Shown: positions 1 through 8,002 of the stretch, one piece after another
Numbering within the stretch: the first letter of the stretch is position 1
How the letters are laid out: the number at the start of each line of letters is the position of its first letter
From: PALSA-243 sp036268375
Lineage (GTDB): Bacteria > Acidobacteriota > Terriglobia > Bryobacterales > Bryobacteraceae
Length of the DNA stretch: 33,647 nt
Direction: 5' to 3'
NCBI GenBank assembly: GCA_036268375.1
Contig: DATAUH010000508.1
Span: 1 to 33,647 of the forward strand
The notes under the pieces: generated by a model
Seen by the model: the letters and a program-made list of their open reading frames with translations, nothing else
What the model was told of the DNA's origin: nothing
Databases searched by the model: none
Position numbers and translations under genes: made by a program

Positions 1-33
1 CGCCGCGCGATATAGTTTGATACAACAACAAAG

Positions 34-2709
34 ATGCACAGGTACGCCACTCTGCCCCGCTTGCTTGCCGCCGCGCTCCTCTTCACCCCTATTGGCCGCG
101 CGCAGACGCCGGTCTATCAAAATCCTTCCGCCGCCGTCGACGCCCGCGTCAAGGATTTGATCGCCCGCATGACGCTGGAGGAGAAAGTCTCCCAACTCAT
201 GAACGATTCGGCCGCCATTCCGCGCCTCGGCGTCCCCGCATACAACTGGTGGAACGAATGTCTGCACGGCGTTGCGCGAGCGGGCCGCGCCACCGTTTTC
301 CCGGAGACTATCGGCTTGGCAGCCACATGGGACAAGGACCTGATCTTCCGCGTCGCCACCGCGATTTCGGATGAGGCGCGCGCCAAAAACAACGAATTTG
401 TGCGCGGGGGCAAGCGCAACATCTATCAGGGCCTGACATTCTGGACACCCAACATCAACATCTTTCGCGATCCGCGCTGGGGCCGCGGCATGGAAACATA
501 CGGCGAAGATCCGTACCTCACCGCGCGCATGGCGGTGCAGTTCATCAAAGGCTTGCAAGGCGATGACCCCAAATACTTCAAGACCATCGCGACTGCAAAA
601 CACTATGCCGTCCACAGCGGCCCCGAATCTGAACGCCACACCTTCGACGCCGTAATTGACAATGACGACCTGCGCGACACCTACCTGCCCCAGTTTGAGG
701 CCGCGGTGCGCGAAGGCAACGCGCAATCGGTAATGTGCGCCTACAATAGCGTCGATGGCGCGCCTGCCTGCGCCAACGCGCCCCTGCTCGAAACCATTTT
801 GCGCAAGCAATGGGGCTTCTCGGGATACGTGGTGTCCGATTGCGGCGCCATTGGCGATATCTACCTGCATCACAAATACGCGCCCACCGCCGAACTTGGC
901 GTCGCCCAAGCGCTCAAAGCTGGAACCGATCTCAACTGCGGCGTCGAATACGAAGCAATCCTGCCCGCCGTCAAACAGGGCGTCATCAAACAGTCGGAAA
1001 TCGACCAAGCCCTCACGCGTCTGTTCACGGCGCGCTTTCGTTTGGGCATGTTCGACCCGCCCTCGATGGTGAAGTACGCGCAAATTCCCGCGACAGTCAA
1101 CGACAGCCCCGTGCACCGCCAGTTGGCTCTCGAAACCGCGCGCAAATCGATCGTGCTGCTCAAGAATGAAAATCATGCGCTGCCCCTCTCGAAGTCGTTG
1201 AAGACGATTGCCGTGATCGGCCCGGATGCGGATGATCTCGATGCGCTCACTGGCAATTACAACGGCGATCCGACCGAGCCCATAACGCCGCTGGCAGGCA
1301 TTCGCCGCAAATTACCCAACGCGCGCGTCATATACGCTCGTGGCAGCGACCTCGCCGCCAACATGCCCTCCTTTGAGACCATTCCATCCTCCGCGCTGTT
1401 CACTACAAACACCGCGCAACGGCGCAACGGCCTCACCGGCGAGTATTACGGCGCCGCCAACTTCGATGGCAAACTGCACCGCCCGCGTGAGCTTACATAC
1501 CCAAACTCGGGACAGATGGTGGGCCAGGTTCCGCAAAATCCCAAACCGCTTTTCACGCGCGTCGATCCGCAGATCGACTTTCACTGGTTCGATGGCGCGC
1601 CACGCGCGGGCATGAACGACGATGATTTCGGCGTTCGTTGGACCGGCTATCTGCAAGCCCCGGTCAGCGGAACTTATCAGGTTGGCGCCATCGGCTTAAA
1701 CGCGTTCGAGTTGTATCTGGATGGCAAGCGCATCGTCGACTTCAACAACATTCACGAGCACTCCTACCGCTACGAACAGGTCGACCTGCAAGCCGGGAAA
1801 CTCTACGCGATTCGCCTCGATTATCACGAGTTCCTCAACGACGCCGATATCGCCCTGGTGTGGTCCAGGCCCGTGAATTCGTCTGCGCGTTGGCAGGAAA
1901 CGGAAGCCGCAGTGAAAGCGGCGGACCATGTGGTCCTGGTGCTGGGCCTTTCTCCCCGCCTCGAAGGCGAAGAGATGAAGGTGCCCGTCGAGGGCTTCTC
2001 CGGCGGCGACCGCGTCTCGCTCGACATCCCACGCGCGCAGGAAGATCTGATGGAGCGCGTCGCCGCACTCGGCAAGCCCACAACGCTCGTTCTGATGAAC
2101 GGCAGCGCGATCTCCGTCAATTGGGCGCGCGAGCACATGCCCGCGATCGTCGAAGCCTGGTATCCCGGTGAGGAAGGCGGCGCCGCGATCGCGGATGTGC
2201 TGTTTGGCGACTACAACCCCGCCGGACGTCTTCCCGTGACCTTCTACAAATCCGCCAGCCAGCTACCCGCGTTCACCGATTACCACATGAAAGGCCGCAC
2301 CTATCGCTATTTCGACGGCGACCCGCTCTTTTCCTTCGGGTTCGGCTTGAGCTACACCACCTTCGCGTACCGCAGCCTGCGGACGCTGGCGCAAGCCAAT
2401 GCGGGCGACCCCGTCACCGTGACGGTTGAAGTCGAAAATACCGGCAAAATGGCAGGCGAGGAGGTGGTGCAACTTTATTTGAAGCCGCCTGCGCGTCCGG
2501 GCGCCCCGTTGCGCTCACTTGAAGGCTTCGAGCGCGTGGCGCTGCGTCCCGCCGAACGCAAGACCCTCACTTTTCATTTGGCGCCGCGCCAGTTCTCTAC
2601 GCCGGGCGCAAACGGCAAGCGGGCCGTTGACCCGGGCAACTTCACGGTGACGGTTGGCAGCGCCACTACGGCGATTCGCTTCAATGGACCGGCGCGCGAA
2701 GTCAATTGA
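34..2709 (+). CDS. Secreted GH3 beta-glycosidase with PA14 domain
   Basis: Glycoside hydrolase family 3 enzyme of 891 residues, probably a beta-glucosidase or beta-xylosidase acting on plant-type oligosaccharides outside the cytoplasm. Residues 1-23 form a signal peptide ending at an ARAQ-like cleavage site (GRAQ). The GH3 N-terminal barrel covers about residues 45-350, and the VSDCGA motif places the predicted nucleophile at Asp269. The second GH3 domain starts near 391 (TIAVIGPDA), is interrupted by a PA14 carbohydrate-binding module at about 468-613 (TGEYYG to VWSRP), and resumes with LEGEEM near 643. A fibronectin III-like domain closes the protein at about 778-885. The SDCGA form of the nucleophile motif is common in xylosidase-like GH3 members, but exact substrate specificity cannot be read from sequence. 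It starts at the first ATG. No clear ribosome site is visible, and only 33 upstream bases are in the window. Confidence 0.93.
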   Translation: MHRYATLPRLLAAALLFTPIGRAQTPVYQNPSAAVDARVKDLIARMTLEEKVSQLMNDSAAIPRLGVPAYNWWNECLHGVARAGRATVFPETIGLAATWDKDLIFRVATAISDEARAKNNEFVRGGKRNIYQGLTFWTPNINIFRDPRWGRGMETYGEDPYLTARMAVQFIKGLQGDDPKYFKTIATAKHYAVHSGPESERHTFDAVIDNDDLRDTYLPQFEAAVREGNAQSVMCAYNSVDGAPACANAPLLETILRKQWGFSGYVVSDCGAIGDIYLHHKYAPTAELGVAQALKAGTDLNCGVEYEAILPAVKQGVIKQSEIDQALTRLFTARFRLGMFDPPSMVKYAQIPATVNDSPVHRQLALETARKSIVLLKNENHALPLSKSLKTIAVIGPDADDLDALTGNYNGDPTEPITPLAGIRRKLPNARVIYARGSDLAANMPSFETIPSSALFTTNTAQRRNGLTGEYYGAANFDGKLHRPRELTYPNSGQMVGQVPQNPKPLFTRVDPQIDFHWFDGAPRAGMNDDDFGVRWTGYLQAPVSGTYQVGAIGLNAFELYLDGKRIVDFNNIHEHSYRYEQVDLQAGKLYAIRLDYHEFLNDADIALVWSRPVNSSARWQETEAAVKAADHVVLVLGLSPRLEGEEMKVPVEGFSGGDRVSLDIPRAQEDLMERVAALGKPTTLVLMNGSAISVNWAREHMPAIVEAWYPGEEGGAAIADVLFGDYNPAGRLPVTFYKSASQLPAFTDYHMKGRTYRYFDGDPLFSFGFGLSYTTFAYRSLRTLAQANAGDPVTVTVEVENTGKMAGEEVVQLYLKPPARPGAPLRSLEGFERVALRPAERKTLTFHLAPRQFSTPGANGKRAVDPGNFTVTVGSATTAIRFNGPAREVN

Positions 2710-2831
2710 TCCCTGCGCCTGCATGGCTATGTGAACCACTTTCGCTAGGCCGCGCATGCGCCCTCGCCCGCGCCTTCCGTGCGCCCTGAGCCTGAGCTAA
2801 ACTACACTCACAGCAGGGCCACTATCGTCAT

Positions 2832-4394
2832 TTGCTTCGATCTATCCAGCCGGAAAGCGCGTTGATTTTCGTGGTGCGGCGCTTGCTTTGGACCGCCCTC
2901 TGCGCCGGCGCGTTGGTAATCGCGATGCGCGCCGTCGCGGGACCGTTCCACTTCGGTCTATCCGCTGGATCCCCGATTCCCGCAGAATGCGTCTTCGCCC
3001 TTTCCAGCGCCGGCCTGTTGGCATGCGCATCGTTTGAAAAGGACCCATCGCCGCCGCTCAATCAATCACGCTTCTGGCTTCCGTTTGTCGCTCTTGCGCT
3101 TGCCGCCATCGCGGCCTACGCCTGGACCGTCCGTTTTCCGTTTCTCGCCGACGATTACGACCACATCCCGCATGCCATCCGCGCCACGCCCGCCTATCTC
3201 ACGGAACTCTTCACTCGCCCCGCCGCCGACCGCTTCTTCCGGCCGGCCGTCTTTTTGCTCTACGCCGTCGAAGCCCGCATCGCCGGTTATGCGCGCGTTC
3301 CATGGCACGCCCTATCGATCGCGCTACATCTCGGCGTGTCCCTCCTGGTCTACCTCTTGCTGCGTCAACGCCGTTTTGGCTTGATGCCCGCGCTCGCCGC
3401 GGCGCTGCTGTTTCTCCTGCACGGCTCGCGTCCCGAAGCCGTCACCTGGATCGCCGCTCAGTTCGATCTCTGGGCCGCGCTTTTCTTCCTGCTCGCGCTG
3501 CTGGCATTCCTCAAAGGATGGCGCTGGCTCTCGCTCGTCCCGCTGCTGTTCGCGCTGCTCTCGAAAGAGTCGGCGTACGTTTATCCGCTGATTCTGGTCT
3601 TTACGCTCTGGATCGACCGCGTTCCCACAACCCGCTGGTTTCGCGAGGCCGGCCCGGCTATTCTTCTGACCGCGCTGGTGTTTCTCTACCGATGGCTGCT
3701 GCTCGGCGGCATTGGAGGCTATCGTGATATCGGCACCGGCCGCCCGTACATCCTCACCTTCGACATCCTGCGCACCGGCAAAGCTCTCACGGCGCGCTTC
3801 GGGGCCGCTCTGGAGTTCCCGATCAACTGGACTCACCCGCTTGAATGGTGGCTCATCGCGACGCTCTTCGCAGCCATGGCCGCGGGAGCGGTTTTGGCCG
3901 TAGCGCATGCCAACCGCCGCAAGATCGCCTTTGGCATCGGCTTCCTTCTGTTAGCCGCGCTGCCCGTTCACGAGTTCCTGTTGATTGACGCCAATCTCGA
4001 AAAGTCGCGCGTGCTCTATCTGCCCTCTGTTGGCTTCGCGTTAATCTTCGCGGCCGCCCTCGAAGCCGCCCGCCCACGCGTCGCCGTTATCGCCGCAAGC
4101 GCCATTCTACTTTTCCAATTCGCGGCGCTCGAGCACAACCTGAAGATCTGGCGATATGTGAGTCAACTTGCGCAACGCACCTGCGCCAATGCCGCCGCGC
4201 TACCCACTCCGGCAGCTCTTTCCGATATCTCGAACACTATTGACGGCGTCTACTTTCTGCACACGGGTCTGCGGGGGTGCATCGAGCGCGCCTCTGGCCG
4301 TCCACGGCCCGATATCGTCATCGCTGCGCAGCCAGCCCCGCCGGATCAACTCCGTTGGGACGATCAGTCGCGTAGCTACCAACCCCCACGCTAA
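2832..4394 (+). CDS. Polytopic membrane protein, GT-C-like fold
   Basis: About 520 residues with roughly ten hydrophobic segments and a short soluble tail rich in Pro and Arg. The first extracytoplasmic loop holds an acidic pair in FLADDYDH followed by a conserved-looking FFRP segment. This is the arrangement found in GT-C glycosyltransferases and related TMTC/PMT-type proteins, so a lipid-linked sugar transferase role is plausible but unproven. The start is uncertain: 2832 is a TTG without a good ribosome site, and GTG codons at 2871 and 2874 or an ATG at 2922 would also leave the first membrane helix. The gene lies 122 bases after the GH3 gene on the same strand, with nothing recognisable between them. 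Its TAA stop overlaps the stop of the convergent EVE gene by four bases. Confidence 0.75.
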   Translation: MLRSIQPESALIFVVRRLLWTALCAGALVIAMRAVAGPFHFGLSAGSPIPAECVFALSSAGLLACASFEKDPSPPLNQSRFWLPFVALALAAIAAYAWTVRFPFLADDYDHIPHAIRATPAYLTELFTRPAADRFFRPAVFLLYAVEARIAGYARVPWHALSIALHLGVSLLVYLLLRQRRFGLMPALAAALLFLLHGSRPEAVTWIAAQFDLWAALFFLLALLAFLKGWRWLSLVPLLFALLSKESAYVYPLILVFTLWIDRVPTTRWFREAGPAILLTALVFLYRWLLLGGIGGYRDIGTGRPYILTFDILRTGKALTARFGAALEFPINWTHPLEWWLIATLFAAMAAGAVLAVAHANRRKIAFGIGFLLLAALPVHEFLLIDANLEKSRVLYLPSVGFALIFAAALEAARPRVAVIAASAILLFQFAALEHNLKIWRYVSQLAQRTCANAAALPTPAALSDISNTIDGVYFLHTGLRGCIERASGRPRPDIVIAAQPAPPDQLRWDDQSRSYQPPR

Positions 4395-4801
4395 ATCTTC
4401 GCCTTCGGATATCGCTTGCGCATCCACTGCACAAAGTGCGTAGGCGCCGCCATCGTCGATAACCGGCTCTGCCGCACCAGCGACCAATCATCGAACAGTT
4501 TTGATTGCTTGATCTCCGCCAGCGTAGTCGGCGGGTCCAACTTGGCCGCGAATTCCAAATCCACCACCGCGGATTTCTCATTCTTCGCGTCATCGCGCGG
4601 CTCCGATTTCACCGTCGCCAGCCCAACGATGCTCGACACCCCGCCGCTGTGGTACATGAACACGTGGTCGCCTGGCTTCATCTCGCGAATTGCGCGTACT
4701 GCCTGCGGATTCTTCACGCCGTCCCACGTGGTGTGCTTGTCGCGCTCAAGGTCGTCGATCGAGTAAACGTCGGGTTCGCTCTTCGCAAGAAAATAGGCCA
4801 T
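4391..4801 (-). CDS. EVE domain-containing protein
   Basis: A 136-residue cytoplasmic protein that is essentially one EVE (PUA-like) domain. Visible landmarks are the N-terminal AYFLAKSEPDVYSIDDL, then TTWDGVKNPQAVR, then GDHVFMYHSG, and the C-terminal FDDWSLVRQSRLS. This is the pattern of the bacterial proteins related to human thymocyte nuclear protein 1. EVE/PUA-like domains are known to bind modified bases in DNA or RNA, so a reader or sensor role is expected; no catalytic motif is seen. The gene is divergent from the DNA glycosylase at 4825, with only 23 bases between the start codons, and convergent with the membrane protein gene, with which it shares the tetranucleotide CTAA as overlapping stops. 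Confidence 0.9.
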   Translation of the reverse strand: MAYFLAKSEPDVYSIDDLERDKHTTWDGVKNPQAVRAIREMKPGDHVFMYHSGGVSSIVGLATVKSEPRDDAKNEKSAVVDLEFAAKLDPPTTLAEIKQSKLFDDWSLVRQSRLSTMAAPTHFVQWMRKRYPKAKI

Positions 4802-4824
4802 CGGCGTAAGTATAAGCTAGAAAA

Positions 4825-5718
4825 GTGCCGGAACTTCCCGATGTCGCCGTCTATATCGAAGCGCTTCGCGACCGGATTTTCGGTCGCAAATTAATCCACG
4901 CGCAGATTCGCGGACCATTCCTGCTTCGCTCTGTAGAACCGCCCGTTTCGTCCGCCGAAGGCCAGCGCGTAGTCGACATCCGCCGCCTCGGAAAACAAAT
5001 TGCAATCGGATTTGAGAACGGCGTGTGGCTGGTCTTTCATCTAATGATCGCCGGACGCCTGCATTGGAAGACCGCCGCGAAAATCGGCGCCAAAAACCTG
5101 GCGACATTCGAATTTGAGAATGGTTTTTTACTTCTGACCGAAGCCGGTACGCAGCATCGGGCCGCAATTCGGATGGCGCGCGGCGAAGAGGGCTTGCGCG
5201 CACTCTCGGCCGGCGGCCTGGAACCGCTCGACGCCACCTACGATCAGTTCGCCGCGGTTCTGCGCGCCTCCAATCACACCTTGAAACGTGTGCTCACCGA
5301 CCCCCACCTGTTCAGTGGCATTGGTAACGCCTACTCCGATGAGATTTTGCATCGCGCGCAGCTCTCGCCCATCGCCATGACCTTCAAATTGACGGATGAG
5401 CAATTGGCGCGACTCTATCAAGCCACCCGTGAATCGCTTATCGAGTGGACCAATCGATTGCGCGAAGAAGCGGGAAACAAATTTCCCGAAGGCGTAACGG
5501 CGTTTCGCGACGAAATGGCGGTCCACGGCCGCTATGGAAAGCCCTGCCCGCGCTGCGGCGCCAAGGTGCAGCGCATACGCTATGCGGCTAATGAAACGAA
5601 TTACTGCCCGGCATGCCAAACCGGCGGGAAACTGCTTGCCGACCGCGGCCTTTCGCGGCTTCTGAAGGAAGATTGGCCGCGCACGCTTGAGGAAATGGAA
5701 GCGCTCAAACAGCGCTGA
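4825..5718 (+). CDS. Fpg/Nei family DNA glycosylase, divergent
   Basis: Base-excision repair glycosylase/AP lyase of 297 residues starting at a GTG. The N-terminus MPELPD gives the catalytic Pro (nucleophile after Met removal) and Glu3, and Lys57 is present in RRLGK. The helix-two-turn-helix segment reads GIGNAYSDEIL, and the C-terminal zinc finger is C-x2-C-x16-C-x2-C (CPRCG ... YCPACQ). About 35 residues follow the finger, longer than in Escherichia coli Fpg. The usual HLGMSG is HLMIAG, no DPRRFG-type loop is seen (the region reads TEAGTQHRAAIRM), and the Arg normally found before the finger's last Cys pair is replaced (ANETNYC). Family membership is firm, but 8-oxoguanine specificity is doubtful, so no mutM symbol is assigned. 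It is divergent from the EVE gene. Confidence 0.9.
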   Translation: MPELPDVAVYIEALRDRIFGRKLIHAQIRGPFLLRSVEPPVSSAEGQRVVDIRRLGKQIAIGFENGVWLVFHLMIAGRLHWKTAAKIGAKNLATFEFENGFLLLTEAGTQHRAAIRMARGEEGLRALSAGGLEPLDATYDQFAAVLRASNHTLKRVLTDPHLFSGIGNAYSDEILHRAQLSPIAMTFKLTDEQLARLYQATRESLIEWTNRLREEAGNKFPEGVTAFRDEMAVHGRYGKPCPRCGAKVQRIRYAANETNYCPACQTGGKLLADRGLSRLLKEDWPRTLEEMEALKQR

Positions 5719-5721
5719 GCC

Positions 5722-5928
5722 TCAGAGTCTCTTCTCGCCCAGCATCGTGCGCAGTCGCTCGATTTCGCCCTTCAGCCTGCGCTGACGCGCCACCATCATC
5801 AGGACATAAATCGCCAAAATCACCCAGGCGGCGATCAGCCCATAGCTCAGGAACTCATAGTTCCGTTGCAGGCGCTGCATTTCAAACCGGATGTCTTCTA
5901 CCGTCTGCGCAAGTAAGAAAGGGAGCAT
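5722..5928 (-). CDS. ccmD: CcmD-like small membrane protein
   Basis: A 68-residue protein starting at the ATG at 5928 (MLPFLLAQTVEDIRF). An upstream in-frame extension to 5994 would run into ccmC and is not needed. It has one membrane helix (LIAAWVILAIYVLMMVA) followed by a basic, coiled-coil-like tail (RQRRLKGEIERLRTML). That topology and its place directly after ccmC, 10 bases downstream, match CcmD, the small subunit that helps release holo-CcmE from the CcmABCD complex in System I cytochrome c maturation. The family is poorly conserved, so the identification rests on position and topology. It is the last gene of the operon. Its stop lies 3 bases beyond the end of the convergent glycosylase gene. 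Confidence 0.8.
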   Translation of the reverse strand: MLPFLLAQTVEDIRFEMQRLQRNYEFLSYGLIAAWVILAIYVLMMVARQRRLKGEIERLRTMLGEKRL

Positions 5929-5938
5929 GAGTATTGTC

Positions 5939-6613
5939 CTAGTAGGCGTTCGCCATCCGGCGCAGCGATTCCAGTTCGCGCTGCGACTCCTCATCGCGCA
6001 AACGCACCAGCGTCATGGCCGCGCCCAAAAGCATCATGGCCAGCACGTTGAACCAGAAATACGGCGCCCAATCCGCCGGGAAGCTTCCGCCCGCCCAGAA
6101 GACCGGCTGCGGATGCTGCGTTCGCCACCACTTGATCGAGAAGATCACGATCGGTACGTCAATGAAGCAGAAGATTGAGAACACCGCCGCAAAGATCGCC
6201 CGCTGCGTAGGTTCCTCGATCGATTTGCGCAGCATCAGGTACGACGCGTAAAGCACCCAGCAGATCAACGCAGAGGTCAGGCGCGCGTCCCAAGTCCACC
6301 ATATCCCCCAGGTCTCGCGGCCCCAAATCGATCCCGTCACCAGGTTCGCCGCCAGAAACGCCAGCCCAACCTCGGTGACCGCGACGGCAAGCGCATCGAA
6401 CAGAAAATTGCGCGTGATCAGAAACAGCGCGCTCGCGATCATGGACACTCCGCACGCGGTAAGCGCCGTGAACGCTACCGGCACGTGGAAGAATATGATC
6501 TTAAAGACCGCCCCCTGCATCTTTTCATCAGGCAACCCAATGATGTGAAGCATGTCGTTGACTAACAACGCCGCGGCTATGATTCCCAAAACATAGACTG
6601 CTTTGTCTCGCAT
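5939..6613 (-). CDS. ccmC: Heme exporter/cytochrome c biogenesis protein CcmC
   Basis: A 224-residue inner-membrane protein with six hydrophobic segments, the usual CcmC length. It contains the tryptophan-rich heme-handling signature WGIWWTWD in the central periplasmic loop. Two flanking histidines fit the heme ligands of the family: FFHVPVAF near the first periplasmic loop and WWRTQHPQPV after it. CcmC loads heme onto the chaperone CcmE with CcmA, CcmB and CcmD. The ATG at 6613 lies 10 bases after the ccmB stop, consistent with translation from one polycistronic message. Confidence 0.95.
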   Translation of the reverse strand: MRDKAVYVLGIIAAALLVNDMLHIIGLPDEKMQGAVFKIIFFHVPVAFTALTACGVSMIASALFLITRNFLFDALAVAVTEVGLAFLAANLVTGSIWGRETWGIWWTWDARLTSALICWVLYASYLMLRKSIEEPTQRAIFAAVFSIFCFIDVPIVIFSIKWWRTQHPQPVFWAGGSFPADWAPYFWFNVLAMMLLGAAMTLVRLRDEESQRELESLRRMANAY

Positions 6614-6623
6614 CGTTCCCTCG

Positions 6624-7304
6624 CTACCCCACCAGCACGAAATCCACCAGCGCCAGCGCCGCCACCGTATACACCGCGTCGAAGGCGATCAGCAGCTTCA
6701 GCCACGTCGCCATATCGCCGCCCAATCCGCCCCCTTGCACCAAAGTGGCGGTCAATCGCATCGCCCCCATCAGCGCCGGCGCGAGAATCGGGTACGTCAT
6801 CATCGGCAGCATCACTTCGCGCAGCCGTATATTCACCGTCAGCGCGCTGAACATCGTGCCGATCACCGTCAGCGCCCACGCGCCCAGCGCAATTACCAGC
6901 AACAGCTGGGGCAGAAACGGCATCAGGTTCATCGAATAAAAAATGCCAAACACCGGGAGCGAAATCAGCTCCACAGCCAGTACCAGCGCGTAGTTCGCCA
7001 GCGCCTTTCCCAGGAACAGCGCCGCGCCCGGCGTAGGAGCCGCGACCAGCCCGTCCAGACAATCGTTCGGCAACTCGCGCGCGAAACTCCGGTTCAGCAC
7101 CAGCGCGCCCGCGAACGCATACACAATCCAAAGCAGCCCGCCGGCCATCTCCTTCATGGTTTCGCTCTCCGGATCGAACGCGAAACTGAACAGCAGCAGC
7201 ACCACCAGTGCAAAAGCGAACGACGCGTTCACCGCTTCCTTGGTGCGCAACTCCGCGCGGACGTCCTTGTGGGCGACCACCAGAACCTGCCGTAAAAACT
7301 CCAT
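6624..7304 (-). CDS. ccmB: Heme ABC exporter permease CcmB
   Basis: About 226 residues with six predicted membrane spans and the CcmB family layout. The N-terminus is EFLRQVLVVAHKDVRAELRTKE, and the helices contain LFSFAFDPESE and an NDCLDGLVAAP loop. It is the membrane subunit partnering the CcmA ATPase in System I cytochrome c maturation. I place the start at the ATG at 7304, where it overlaps the ccmA stop by one base (TGATG). A GTG directly before it at 7307 would add one residue and give a four-base overlap. Either way translation is likely coupled to ccmA. Confidence 0.93.
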   Translation of the reverse strand: MEFLRQVLVVAHKDVRAELRTKEAVNASFAFALVVLLLFSFAFDPESETMKEMAGGLLWIVYAFAGALVLNRSFARELPNDCLDGLVAAPTPGAALFLGKALANYALVLAVELISLPVFGIFYSMNLMPFLPQLLLVIALGAWALTVIGTMFSALTVNIRLREVMLPMMTYPILAPALMGAMRLTATLVQGGGLGGDMATWLKLLIAFDAVYTVAALALVDFVLVG

Positions 7305-8002
7305 CACGCCTCGCCGTAGCGCGCATACACAAACCCGGGGTCCTCCAGCATTTCCGCGGTGCGCTCGCCCAGGAATCCGATCTTCCCGCGCACCAGGAGC
7401 GCCACATGCGTCGCAAGATCGAGCGCTTCACGCAATTGGTGGGTCGACATGACAACCGTCTTGCCGGCCCGCAGCGCATCGCGCAGCAGGTCCTGCAGCA
7501 GCGCAATCGCCCGATCGTCGAGCGCCGTGAATGGCTCGTCCAGCAACAGCACCTGCGGGTCGTGCAGGAACGCCCGCGCGACCGCCAGCCGCTGCCGCAT
7601 CCCGCGAGAAAACTCGCGCACCAACCCATCGCGAACGCGATCCAGACCCGTACGTTCCAACCATGTCATAGCTGACTTACGCGGCTCCCGTAAGCCGTAG
7701 AGCCGCGCGTACAGCGTCAGATTCTCCATGGCGGAAAGTTCATCGTAGACGGAGATTCCATGCCCGATGAACCCCAACCGCCGCCGCGCCTCCAGATCGC
7801 GCGGCTCATTCCCCAAAATACGAATCTTGCCGCGCATCGGCCGCGAAAAACCGGCAATCGTGCGCAGCAGCGTGGTCTTCCCCGCTCCGTTACGCCCGAT
7901 CAGGGCCAAACACGAACCTGCCGCAGCTTCCAGATGAATATCGCGTAGAGCCGGAAAGTCGCCATAGAATTTCCAAACGCCCTCCACCGCGACGGCGCTC
8001 AT
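7304..8002 (-). CDS. ccmA: Heme ABC exporter ATPase CcmA
   Basis: A 232-residue ABC ATPase. The Walker A motif is GRNGAGKTTLL, the signature reads FSRGMRQRLAVAR (an SRGMRQR form, as usual in CcmA, rather than LSGGQ), the Walker B motif is VLLLDEPF, and the switch histidine lies in MSTHQL. It supplies the ATP-driven step that lets CcmE carrying heme leave the CcmABCD complex. The ATG at 8002 overlaps the preceding stop as ATGA, so translational coupling is likely. General ABC-2 ATPases are the main alternative, but the immediate ccmB-ccmC-ccmD neighbours settle the assignment. Confidence 0.94.
   Translation of the reverse strand: MSAVAVEGVWKFYGDFPALRDIHLEAAAGSCLALIGRNGAGKTTLLRTIAGFSRPMRGKIRILGNEPRDLEARRRLGFIGHGISVYDELSAMENLTLYARLYGLREPRKSAMTWLERTGLDRVRDGLVREFSRGMRQRLAVARAFLHDPQVLLLDEPFTALDDRAIALLQDLLRDALRAGKTVVMSTHQLREALDLATHVALLVRGKIGFLGERTAEMLEDPGFVYARYGEA

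Noticed and set aside
7656..7664. An apparent ABC ATPase fragment in a second frame, considered as a second transporter gene
   Set aside because: It is only a shadow frame of ccmA; the Walker and signature motifs occur in the ccmA frame alone.
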